Virus record (IMG/VR): IMGVR_UViG_3300042905_003454 | Span: 1 to 64,000 of that record | DNA from: a virus | DNA: 64,000 bases | Strand: one strand, 5' to 3' | Shown: positions 57,335 through 64,000 of the stretch, in pieces | Layout: each line of letters begins with the position of its first letter | How positions within the stretch are numbered: position 1 is the first letter of the stretch | The notes under the pieces: generated by a model | The model's database searches: none | Told to the model about the DNA's origin: nothing | What the model saw: the letters and a program-made list of their open reading frames with translations, nothing else | Program-made: the position numbers and the translations under genes

Positions 57335-58996
57335 TTATGTGGGATACCAAACAACCCCTCCTTGAGAAAATGGCTCTTTGTCATCAAGTTCATCTTTGTT
57401 ATCCATCATAAAAAGCACATTGTCATCTTCCGGCTTCTGCGCATCCTCATAATTAAATTTTGCGCTTTCAATTAGATCAGCATAATATTCTTGTCTTGAA
57501 AGCCAAGCAAAGAACACCAAGGACATCACCAAGTCATCATTATGACCTTCTTCTGCCTTGTAAGTATTTGCCTTTGAGACAAATGTGAACAGTTCAGAAA
57601 TTATTCTTTCATCGTTTAGTAAAATTTTATCTTCTTCTATTAATCTTTTTAAAATAGCGCAGCCTAATTTTTTGGTCTGTGTTGTGGTTCTCAGACCCAT
57701 TTCACTTCTTCCAGATGATGCAAATCCTTGCGACAAAATTTGTCCTTTTCGACCCATCATTCTTGTCATGAGGACATTTTCATAACCCAAATCATTGTAA
57801 AGAATCGAAGAAACTTGACCACCAATGTCATTTGTTTCGATCAAAGCGTATGCGTTATTGTATTGTTCACATATTTTTTTGATAATAGTGGGGAAATTAA
57901 ATGGACTGATTGTATTGTTTCTAAAAGTTGCAACAACTTTATATGGAGATGATGTGCCGTCAATCATCGTAAAGGCAGAAAAATCTGATCCTTGCCCCCT
58001 AGAAACGTCAGCCTGCAAAAAGTAAATTTTGTCTTTATCGGGTTTTCCAAATACTCTTAATCCTTCTTTATCTTCTTCCAAATACTCTTCTGGAGCCAAT
58101 ACATTTAATTTTGAAGTTGATATAAGAGTATTAGATGAACCCAAAAAACTACAGCCATATTCCTGCTCAAACTGTTCTGGGCTTGTGTTTGCAATTTGCT
58201 CAGTGGCCCATTCATCATCTCTTAATTTGGGGCTTCCGGGGCTGATGGGAGTTTCACGCCAACTCACCTCAACTGGAACGAACATGTTTTTTAACTTGTG
58301 CCCTTGGTTTCTGTTTGCATCAACCCAAAGTTTATGAAAATGATTCATTCCATTTGGTGTGGAAACAATGATAAGTTTGGTCGTAGTACCAGCCGAAATG
58401 GTTGGGTATGTAGATGTATAGAATTCTTCTGCTACATGGCTTGGCAAGAAGGCGTACTCGTCCAACAGGAGCAAGTTATATGAGCCGCCACGGATCGCTG
58501 TAGACGATGTAGCGTCGCACATGACCCTGGAGCCGTTTTCCAATTTAAAACTCGTCTTATTCCATTCTACGACTCCTTGTTGCAGGAAATGTGGTAAATT
58601 TTCATAAGCAAGTTGAAGTTTGGAAAACAATTCTTCCTTTGCCGTCTTCAAACGGTTTGCTAGAATTGCAACGTTTACGCTTTGGTTGAAAGTGACATAG
58701 TGGCAAATATAACTGGTCACACATGTAGACTTACCGCACTGGCGAGGCCACTTGGATATTACGAATCGATTTTTATGCAATTCGTTTATAAATTTTTTCT
58801 GATATGGATAAAGTTTAAATGGAACAACACCTTTATCCAAAGTTTTTACTTTTATGTATTTTTCACAAAAGTAAACAGGATCGTTTGCACATTTCACATA
58901 TTCCTCAAACTCCTCTTTGGTGTATTGCATTTCCACACCGGGGAGTTTGAGTTTTGAATTGTTTCTATATCCCTGATTATTGTTGTTTCGGTTCAT
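57335..58996 (-). CDS. 17: terminase large subunit (T4 gp17-like)
   Basis: A 553 aa packaging ATPase and nuclease. Walker A WPRQCGKST is at 83-91, Walker B LLLLDEY at about 175-181, and the RNase H-like nuclease begins at FLQADVSRGQGSD with later acidic residues (ALIETND, GHNDDLVMS). The size is near T4 gp17 (610 aa). It overlaps gene 16 by 20 bp. Confidence 0.97.
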   Translation of the reverse strand: MNRNNNNQGYRNNSKLKLPGVEMQYTKEEFEEYVKCANDPVYFCEKYIKVKTLDKGVVPFKLYPYQKKFINELHKNRFVISKWPRQCGKSTCVTSYICHYVTFNQSVNVAILANRLKTAKEELFSKLQLAYENLPHFLQQGVVEWNKTSFKLENGSRVMCDATSSTAIRGGSYNLLLLDEYAFLPSHVAEEFYTSTYPTISAGTTTKLIIVSTPNGMNHFHKLWVDANRNQGHKLKNMFVPVEVSWRETPISPGSPKLRDDEWATEQIANTSPEQFEQEYGCSFLGSSNTLISTSKLNVLAPEEYLEEDKEGLRVFGKPDKDKIYFLQADVSRGQGSDFSAFTMIDGTSSPYKVVATFRNNTISPFNFPTIIKKICEQYNNAYALIETNDIGGQVSSILYNDLGYENVLMTRMMGRKGQILSQGFASSGRSEMGLRTTTQTKKLGCAILKRLIEEDKILLNDERIISELFTFVSKANTYKAEEGHNDDLVMSLVFFAWLSRQEYYADLIESAKFNYEDAQKPEDDNVLFMMDNKDELDDKEPFSQGGVVWYPT

Positions 58997-59426
58997 TCAC
59001 AGCCTCTGCCTCAACTATATCTTTATCTGTACTTCTTTCCTTGTTTATCAAATTTTGCAGATCTTTGGTAGACCCAACAAAGACAGAATTGTTTGTCTGC
59101 TTGACTTCAACCTTCGTACCAGTTGTGTCCTTTGCTTTTTTATGGACATCCAGCACATTGTTGTTTAGATCAGCCATTGTCTTCAACAGAATGGCAACAA
59201 CTTCAAATGCTCTTGGGCTATCTGATTCAGTGGCTACTTTCAAAGCACTTTCCAAGGCAACATTTCCACTACCGATAAGTGACTTCAAATTATCTTGTAC
59301 CAATGCATAATCTTTTTGAAAATTGGCAGTATCAAAAGTTCCACCAGATTGAGGTGGTTTATCCAAAGAACTATTTTGTCCTTCGGGGACATTGAAAAGT
59401 TTTGCCAAATTTTTATTAATATTCAT
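58977..59426 (-). CDS. 16: terminase small subunit (T4 gp16-like)
   Basis: A 149 aa mostly helical protein placed directly before gene 17, as in all T4-like phages. The central helices (residues 35-100) fit the coiled-coil oligomerisation region of gp16; an acidic C-terminus follows. Sequence similarity is modest by eye, so the call rests largely on position. Confidence 0.82.
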   Translation of the reverse strand: MNINKNLAKLFNVPEGQNSSLDKPPQSGGTFDTANFQKDYALVQDNLKSLIGSGNVALESALKVATESDSPRAFEVVAILLKTMADLNNNVLDVHKKAKDTTGTKVEVKQTNNSVFVGSTKDLQNLINKERSTDKDIVEAEAVNEPKQQ

Positions 59427-59428
59427 GT

Positions 59429-60091
59429 TTAATCTAATGTAAAATCAACGCTTTCGGCAACCTGATTAATTGTGGTGACATTTGAGACACCGCCAAAGAT
59501 GTAAGATTTTGCAACAAAATTAAAAGATGCTATATGCAATCTTCTGCTGTTAAAATCTCCTTCATATTTATCAGTCAGGTTATTGGATACCATCACAATC
59601 GGAATGTTTATTGGATCACCCGAATCAGTCAAAGAAATTTTGATGATGTGGTCTGGCACAAAAAAAGGAATAATTTGCTCCACTATTTGCAGCATATCAT
59701 CGATATGTCTTGTATATGCAAAAAGATTTATTCCGACATTTACTGGTTGTTCATTTGCTATTTGGGTTCCAGTATTGTTGCAACCAGCACCACTTGGAGA
59801 TAAAGCAATAGCTGAAGAAAAACGAGCACGCCGTCTTGATGGATCTGGTACAATGCTGTTTACATGATAACTTATTCTTGGTAATTGATTTTCTATCCTG
59901 GTTCCATCTGTGATAGATGAGGGATTTAAAAGGCGTTGAATAAATTTTTCTTGAGAAGCATATGTAATTGGAACTCTTAATGTAGTATTTGGACCAGTTT
60001 CATTGTCATGCGAAACATAAATGTTGTTGAACAATGTTCCGAATCCAACCACCAGTTTTCTGAGACTTTTGTTGTAATAATATCCAAACAT
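59429..60091 (-). CDS. 15: tail completion/sheath stabiliser (T4 gp15-like)
   Basis: A 220 aa protein beginning MFGYYYNKSLRKLVVGFGTLFNNI, close to the T4 gp15 start MFGYFYNSSFRRYATLMG. Further matches are VPITYASQEKF and IDDMLQIVEQIIPFFVPD against T4 EDDMFQIVEQILPYF. gp15 forms the ring at the head-proximal end of the tail. Confidence 0.95.
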   Translation of the reverse strand: MFGYYYNKSLRKLVVGFGTLFNNIYVSHDNETGPNTTLRVPITYASQEKFIQRLLNPSSITDGTRIENQLPRISYHVNSIVPDPSRRRARFSSAIALSPSGAGCNNTGTQIANEQPVNVGINLFAYTRHIDDMLQIVEQIIPFFVPDHIIKISLTDSGDPINIPIVMVSNNLTDKYEGDFNSRRLHIASFNFVAKSYIFGGVSNVTTINQVAESVDFTLD

Positions 60092-60100
60092 TGTTTACCT

Positions 60101-60763
60101 TTATGAGTCGCAATTGCTTGCTGGGTTATTTGAGTCAAATTCGTAAATTGCAGCCTCTTCATCCAAAATGTCATTAATACCAGCCGTTGTTCCAAGAATG
60201 TTATTCAAAGGAATCATAGTGCTACCGGAGAATCCAAATGTAGATGTGTAAGGTGAATTTACGGCAGGACTTGGAGTTGTAATCTTTTCGTAACTGTATG
60301 TGAAGAGTTCTGCCGTTATCTGGTATGAATACAAGCGACCTAACGGGTATAGGGGGTTTTCGTGTTCTACGAAGTTAATTTCGAATAATGACTTTGACAG
60401 AGGAAAGTATATCAAGTCTCCTTCGCGTGGACGAGTGATGGTTGGGTCTGCAACAGTAACTTGTTCTCGGAATCGTCTTCTGGCCATAAGCAAGGAAATT
60501 TTATCCTTGATTTCAATTCCAAATTGAGTTATTACATCGGTCCCCTCAAATCCTTTGTATGATTGAATATACATTTCAAGAGTATATGCTTTTTCAAAAA
60601 AAGATGTAGGATCTTCACCAAACAAACGATCTATGTTTAGTGCTTTTCTTGGAACATAAAGACAATCTTGTCCAACCCCTTGAATCAATTCTACAGTGAT
60701 ATCCTCAACAAGATTTTGTTCTGAGGTGTATGATGTAAGATTGATATAAGGGTTTATTGCCAT
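60101..60763 (-). CDS. 14: neck protein (T4 gp14-like)
   Basis: A 220 aa neck protein. [19 protein letters not shown] aligns with T4 CYYVPREYVSPDLIFGED, and [21 protein letters not shown] with T4 [21 protein letters not shown]. It completes the head so that the tail can join. Confidence 0.96.
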   Translation of the reverse strand: [220 protein letters not shown]

Positions 60764-60766
60764 GTA

Positions 60767-61594
60767 TTAACCGATCAATGGATCTACTGGTAGTTCATAT
60801 ACCTTCAGCAATTCGGCTTCGACTTCTGCAATTTCTTTCATTGCTTCCTGCATTATTGCAGGGGCATTTAATTGAGCACCACCCGGAAGTGGGACTCCAG
60901 CAAACTTCATTAAGTTTTGTGCCCACTGCCTCTTAAGCAATGCTGCAAAATACTTTTTAAATATTCTGTCTTCCCAAACCCTATCAAATTTGTCAGAATC
61001 TATTTTTACATATGCCTCAATAAGAAGATAGTTTTTTCCATTCAAATTGCTGTAATCTGTATCCAAAAACAGTCTTTGTGTTGTCTTTGTAAAGGTATAA
61101 GACATTGGATAATTAAAGACATCATTGATTAGTTTTACATAAGACATTGCTTCCATGTATGCGGCCATGGGAGCAGATGGATAACCAGACTGATTGAAAT
61201 AAAGACCAAAGAAGTCAAATAAGGTCATCTGATAACGAAGGTCAAACATATAGTCACCGACTTGGTTGTCGGCAGCGTAAACTTTGGTTACAGAAACAAT
61301 ATCTTGACCTGTTGGATAATAAGAAGTCACGCCACTACTATCAGTTCTTATTTGAGCACCCAATGCAGGACCAAATGTGCTGGTGTCAAAATAATTCCGA
61401 GCAATGTCTTGGGGTTGCATTTGATAAGCAAACAGAGCTCTTTGGTTGAAATCAAAGTGCCTTTCTTCCATGTATTTCAGAGCCTCATCCAAGCGATCCT
61501 CAACTTGTTGTGGATCGACATTTATTTGGATTACTGGGGCACCCAAGGATCTTAAGGTGTAATCGATGAATTCTTGGCGAGACGTAATAGGCAT
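60767..61594 (-). CDS. 13: neck protein (T4 gp13-like)
   Basis: A 275 aa protein (T4 gp13 is 309 aa). ITSRQEFIDYTLRSLGAPVIQINVDPQQVEDRLDEAL is the diagnostic N-terminus, and WAQNLMKFAGVPLPGG the conserved C-terminal part. A CATAAATA late box lies 8 nt before ATG 61594 with no Shine-Dalgarno. Confidence 0.95.
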   Translation of the reverse strand: MPITSRQEFIDYTLRSLGAPVIQINVDPQQVEDRLDEALKYMEERHFDFNQRALFAYQMQPQDIARNYFDTSTFGPALGAQIRTDSSGVTSYYPTGQDIVSVTKVYAADNQVGDYMFDLRYQMTLFDFFGLYFNQSGYPSAPMAAYMEAMSYVKLINDVFNYPMSYTFTKTTQRLFLDTDYSNLNGKNYLLIEAYVKIDSDKFDRVWEDRIFKKYFAALLKRQWAQNLMKFAGVPLPGGAQLNAPAIMQEAMKEIAEVEAELLKVYELPVDPLIG

Positions 61595-61602
61595 GTTAAA
61601 AA

Positions 61603-61610
61603 TATTTATG
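61603..61610 (-). promoter_or_regulatory. late promoter box (CATAAATA) 8 nt before gene 13
   Basis: CATAAATA overlaps the stop codon of the 148 aa gene and would begin a neck-gene message with a leader of about three bases. Confidence 0.55.
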
Positions 61611-62052
61611 AATCTTCAATAAGATTGTTTATTTCCTCAGCAATTTTCTCTTGAAGTGGGTTTGTGCCTATGGTTATTTGAATCAAAGCGAGGCTTTGGG
61701 GATCAAAATCCTCTATTTTCTTTTTTCTATCTCTTATTTCATCTGTATAAAAATTTGGATCGTAGTTCGTGAATCCTGGCATCTTCATCGGACATTCCAG
61801 TCTCGGATAGTCCAGTTTAGAGTATTCGTTGGAATCCTTTATCAGCCAAGTTCGTTTGCTGTCTCCACAACCACATTTCCCACAGTAATGGTTTTTCTTG
61901 TTTTTGCTCAAAAATAAGTGTGGGCATGGTGAAATATCTGCATGTCCAAAACAAGACAAAACTCTCAACTGTTTGGTCTGTTCATCAATTTTTTTAGAAG
62001 ATATTCCCCGAGAAGCCAGCGCAGCAGCAAACATCACCATTTTTTTAAACAT
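61606..62052 (-). CDS. zinc-finger-like hypothetical protein, 148 aa
   Basis: Cysteines C34, C43, C57, C60 and C62, with histidines between them and a CGKCGCGD core, suggest a bound zinc ion. The N-terminus has a short hydrophobic stretch (5-13). The rest is charged and helical. It sits between the baseplate and neck genes; a similar Cys-rich protein occurs near gp13 in some aquatic T4-like phages (recollection). Function unknown; assembly factor is possible. Confidence 0.68.
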   Translation of the reverse strand: MFKKMVMFAAALASRGISSKKIDEQTKQLRVLSCFGHADISPCPHLFLSKNKKNHYCGKCGCGDSKRTWLIKDSNEYSKLDYPRLECPMKMPGFTNYDPNFYTDEIRDRKKKIEDFDPQSLALIQITIGTNPLQEKIAEEINNLIEDS

Positions 62053-62053
62053 A

Positions 62054-62689
62054 TCACTTCACTCCATAAATTACACTCATACCTGCAGGAAATACATGTT
62101 GGTCCAAAAATGCTTTATAATTTTTAATTATATCTTGATATTGTGAAGACACGTTAACCTGAATTACGCAAGAATTGGCTGTATACACTTCAAGACCGTC
62201 CCAATCAATACCTAACAAATTACAAATCAAATACTTTATTCCTTGTGGTGTTCCTTTTTGATTGCTGTAATCCGGATCTATTTTTATCAAAAATTTACGC
62301 AAATTGGGAAGAATTGATTTCAAGGGTTCTTGAGAAAAATCTGCTCCGGGGAAATAAAAATCAGCATAGGCTTCCAAAAAAATTGAATTGGTAAATAAAG
62401 AACTCCGCAACGTTTCCCAATTTAATTGTGCGCCATATCCATATTCCAAGGAAAGCAGCCATCTAAAATAGTTTTTAATAATTGGGATGACCAAAACATT
62501 AGATGGATTTTCTTCATATGCGCGCATTATCCACGTTGGAAATAATGCTTGAACTGTAAGATTGTCTCCAAACCAGTTTTGATTTTGCAGATCAAAATAA
62601 TCAGAACCGTAAAGTTCTTGTGCTCTTTGAAGCAATTTTTGAATCTTTACAGATTCGGTAACAGGTTGATTATTAAAAAATAGAATCAT
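62054..62689 (-). CDS. baseplate-region protein, 211 aa
   Basis: A soluble protein rich in aromatic residues. The segment GTPQGIKYLICNLLGIDW and the closing DQHVFPAGMSVIYGVK recall the tail-assembly proteins that sit next to gpJ/gp6 in contractile systems (P2 gpI type). No T4 counterpart is assigned. It overlaps the gp6-like stop codon (ATGA type), so it is probably a wedge component. Confidence 0.65.
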   Translation of the reverse strand: MILFFNNQPVTESVKIQKLLQRAQELYGSDYFDLQNQNWFGDNLTVQALFPTWIMRAYEENPSNVLVIPIIKNYFRWLLSLEYGYGAQLNWETLRSSLFTNSIFLEAYADFYFPGADFSQEPLKSILPNLRKFLIKIDPDYSNQKGTPQGIKYLICNLLGIDWDGLEVYTANSCVIQVNVSSQYQDIIKNYKAFLDQHVFPAGMSVIYGVK

Positions 62690-63759
62690 TGTTGATAAAT
62701 TACGGTAATACCTACTGGAGCCAATGATGAAAGATAACTTACTAATTGTGCTTGTTCAGTAATTCCAAGATTGGTGACAAACACCTTTACCTGACCAGCA
62801 AGCAATCCGTTTGAAACACTAATTAAAGATTCATCGGATGTTCCGGGTATTCCAGAACTTAAAATTGCATTTTTATAATCACGGATGGTAACACATCTTT
62901 CTTGGCCTGTTGCTTTGAACAAAAGAGAGGATTTGGCACGGGCTACGCTAATTTCATCATATCCACCCGATGGATCACCTGAAGTTCCAAAGATAGTGTT
63001 GGCTCTTGGTGTAATAACTCCATTATTTCCAGCAGAACCGTTGCTTAAAATTCCTCTGACGACTATTTTACTTGATGTAGTCAACTGGCGTGCAGATGAA
63101 AAATTGTTTGTAACGATGTAGCCCCTTGGACCATTTATAATTGTAAAATGGGTGTTATTTGAAGTTTTTGTAGTTGATGTTTTTTCAACTCTAGTCCACT
63201 TAGTTTCTACTTCCGTGATAACATCGGTTTCATAAAAATTTACTGTTTCTGGGTTTATTGTGTATGGAATTTCACAAGACTGGGTATCATAGTCATAATT
63301 TGTATAACTTATGACATCAAAACCCGAATACAAATCAATTGATTTAGAAGTATTTGCAGTTATTCCCTCTATGTTAAAGAAAAACAAATCAGATCCATTT
63401 GTTCCCTTTCCATTAAAGGTGCTGTACTCGGGAAGAGCAGTCGTTGTGGTGATTGTTCTGTTTGTCTTGGCGGAAAGAGTTGGAACTAACAATACCCCAT
63501 TATTAGATGCGATTCCAAGCAAAGACTCCAAGACTGTTGCAGTTGTGGCAAAAGAATTAATAAATCCATATTGAGCATAAACGCCATTGTATGCAGTTAC
63601 CGTTGACAAAATATTGATTAAAAGATTGACTGCGCTGGCTTCGTTTCGAAAATCAAGATCCTTCAAATCACTTTGTTTTTCCAAAAAAGTGGTGAGAGAA
63701 TTTTTGATATCATCAAAATCCAAAGAAGCGACATTGAGATTTTTTAGGTTATAAGTCAT
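62686..63759 (-). CDS. 6: baseplate wedge protein (T4 gp6/P2 gpJ-like), short form
   Basis: A 357 aa protein. LDFDDIKNSLTTFLEKQSDLKDLDFRNEASAVNLLINILST is the typical N-terminal wedge motif, and QERCVTIRDYKNAILSSGIPG the C-terminal gpJ-like part. T4 gp6 is 660 aa, so this is a compact version nearer to phage P2 size. The start is ATG 63759 overlapping the previous stop; a frame start at 63783 is less likely. Confidence 0.85.
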   Translation of the reverse strand: MTYNLKNLNVASLDFDDIKNSLTTFLEKQSDLKDLDFRNEASAVNLLINILSTVTAYNGVYAQYGFINSFATTATVLESLLGIASNNGVLLVPTLSAKTNRTITTTTALPEYSTFNGKGTNGSDLFFFNIEGITANTSKSIDLYSGFDVISYTNYDYDTQSCEIPYTINPETVNFYETDVITEVETKWTRVEKTSTTKTSNNTHFTIINGPRGYIVTNNFSSARQLTTSSKIVVRGILSNGSAGNNGVITPRANTIFGTSGDPSGGYDEISVARAKSSLLFKATGQERCVTIRDYKNAILSSGIPGTSDESLISVSNGLLAGQVKVFVTNLGITEQAQLVSYLSSLAPVGITVIYQQ

Positions 63760-64000
63760 TAAAGTGGGACCTCTACGAAACAAGATATGTTTCTTTGTGT
63801 TTTTATGCCATCATAGAAGGAAAAGAATACTTGAAACTCCATCGTAGTATTTGTTTGTCTCATCAGATTTACTTTGACTTCTGTGATTTTTGGGATGGCT
63901 GCAGCAATGTATGCTGAAAGATTTGTTTCTAAAACACCCGGATCGTTTGTTCCAAATATGTAAGTAAAATAATCCGTACCAAAATTCATGTCAGTCACCA
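63759..64000 (-). CDS. 25: baseplate wedge protein (T4 gp25-like), 5' end cut by the window
   Basis: Only the last 79 or so residues are in the window. The pattern YFTYIFGTNDPGVLETNLSAYIAAAIPKITEVKV matches the second half of gp25, a lysozyme-like sheath-initiator found in all contractile tails. It normally has about 120-130 aa, so the start lies beyond 64000. Its position before gp6 is canonical. Confidence 0.75.
   Translation of the reverse strand, partial: VTDMNFGTDYFTYIFGTNDPGVLETNLSAYIAAAIPKITEVKVNLMRQTNTTMEFQVFFSFYDGIKTQRNISCFVEVPL

Overview
The window is a 64 kb piece of a large, lytic, T4-superfamily myovirus. The gene set is closest in kind to the aquatic (cyanophage-like, 'exo-T4') branch. 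It carries almost the whole T4 core: replisome (gp41, gp43, gp44, gp45, gp62, primase gp61), recombination (UvsX, UvsY, UvsW, gp46, gp47), regulators (RegA, late sigma gp55) and head/tail genes (gp6, gp13-gp23, a gp25-like fragment). Base composition is AT-rich. Nucleotide metabolism is by a class II (B12-dependent) ribonucleotide reductase, ThyX and dUTPase. No photosynthesis genes are visible, so the host is not settled. A circularly permuted tmRNA would fit a host lineage that uses two-piece tmRNA (Alphaproteobacteria, Cyanobacteria, some Betaproteobacteria), but that is inference.

Layout. 1-1566 (minus): a circularly permuted tmRNA gene, a conserved hypothetical gene, tRNA-Tyr, tRNA-Thr, an HNH endonuclease and tRNA-Asn. 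1572-11259 (minus): nucleotide metabolism and replication (nrdJ, thyX, primase, helicase, uvsX, DNA polymerase). 11354-14217 (plus): a late cassette of a membrane GAF-like protein, a three-TM holin-like protein, a small lipoprotein and a lectin-like virion protein. 14214-14732: dUTPase. 14763-26590 (minus): adhesion/fibre locus with collagen-like proteins, a large lectin-like protein, and a tandemly duplicated module of BspA-type leucine-rich-repeat protein plus two small partners. 26618-34111 (minus): a glycosyltransferase, RegA, clamp loader and clamp, a small basic ORF, a CBM-like protein, gp46, gp47, gp55. 34114-45540 (minus): a very AT-rich cluster of 15 sugar-nucleotide and glycosyltransferase genes. 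45668-48291 (plus): uvsY, uvsW and an LSm-like protein. 48288-64000 (minus): virion morphogenesis genes from a tail-tube-like protein and the major capsid protein through portal, tube, sheath, terminase and neck to baseplate; the last gene is cut by the window edge.

How it works together. Two promoter classes can be read by eye. Eight sigma70-like sites with a -35 near TTGACA, a 16 bp spacer and a -10 near TATAAT stand before replication, dUTPase, clamp, uvsY and polysaccharide genes (early). T4-type late boxes (TATAAATA or CTAAATA) stand before capsid, scaffold, sheath, fibre, tail-tube, RNR, HNH and tmRNA genes. At seven genes the late box lies only 4-8 nt before the start codon without a Shine-Dalgarno, which predicts leaderless late mRNAs. 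The surface-sugar cluster begins at an early promoter divergent from uvsY, so it may act on the host envelope early rather than only decorate virions. Apart from the tmRNA region there is no stretch over 300 bases without a gene.
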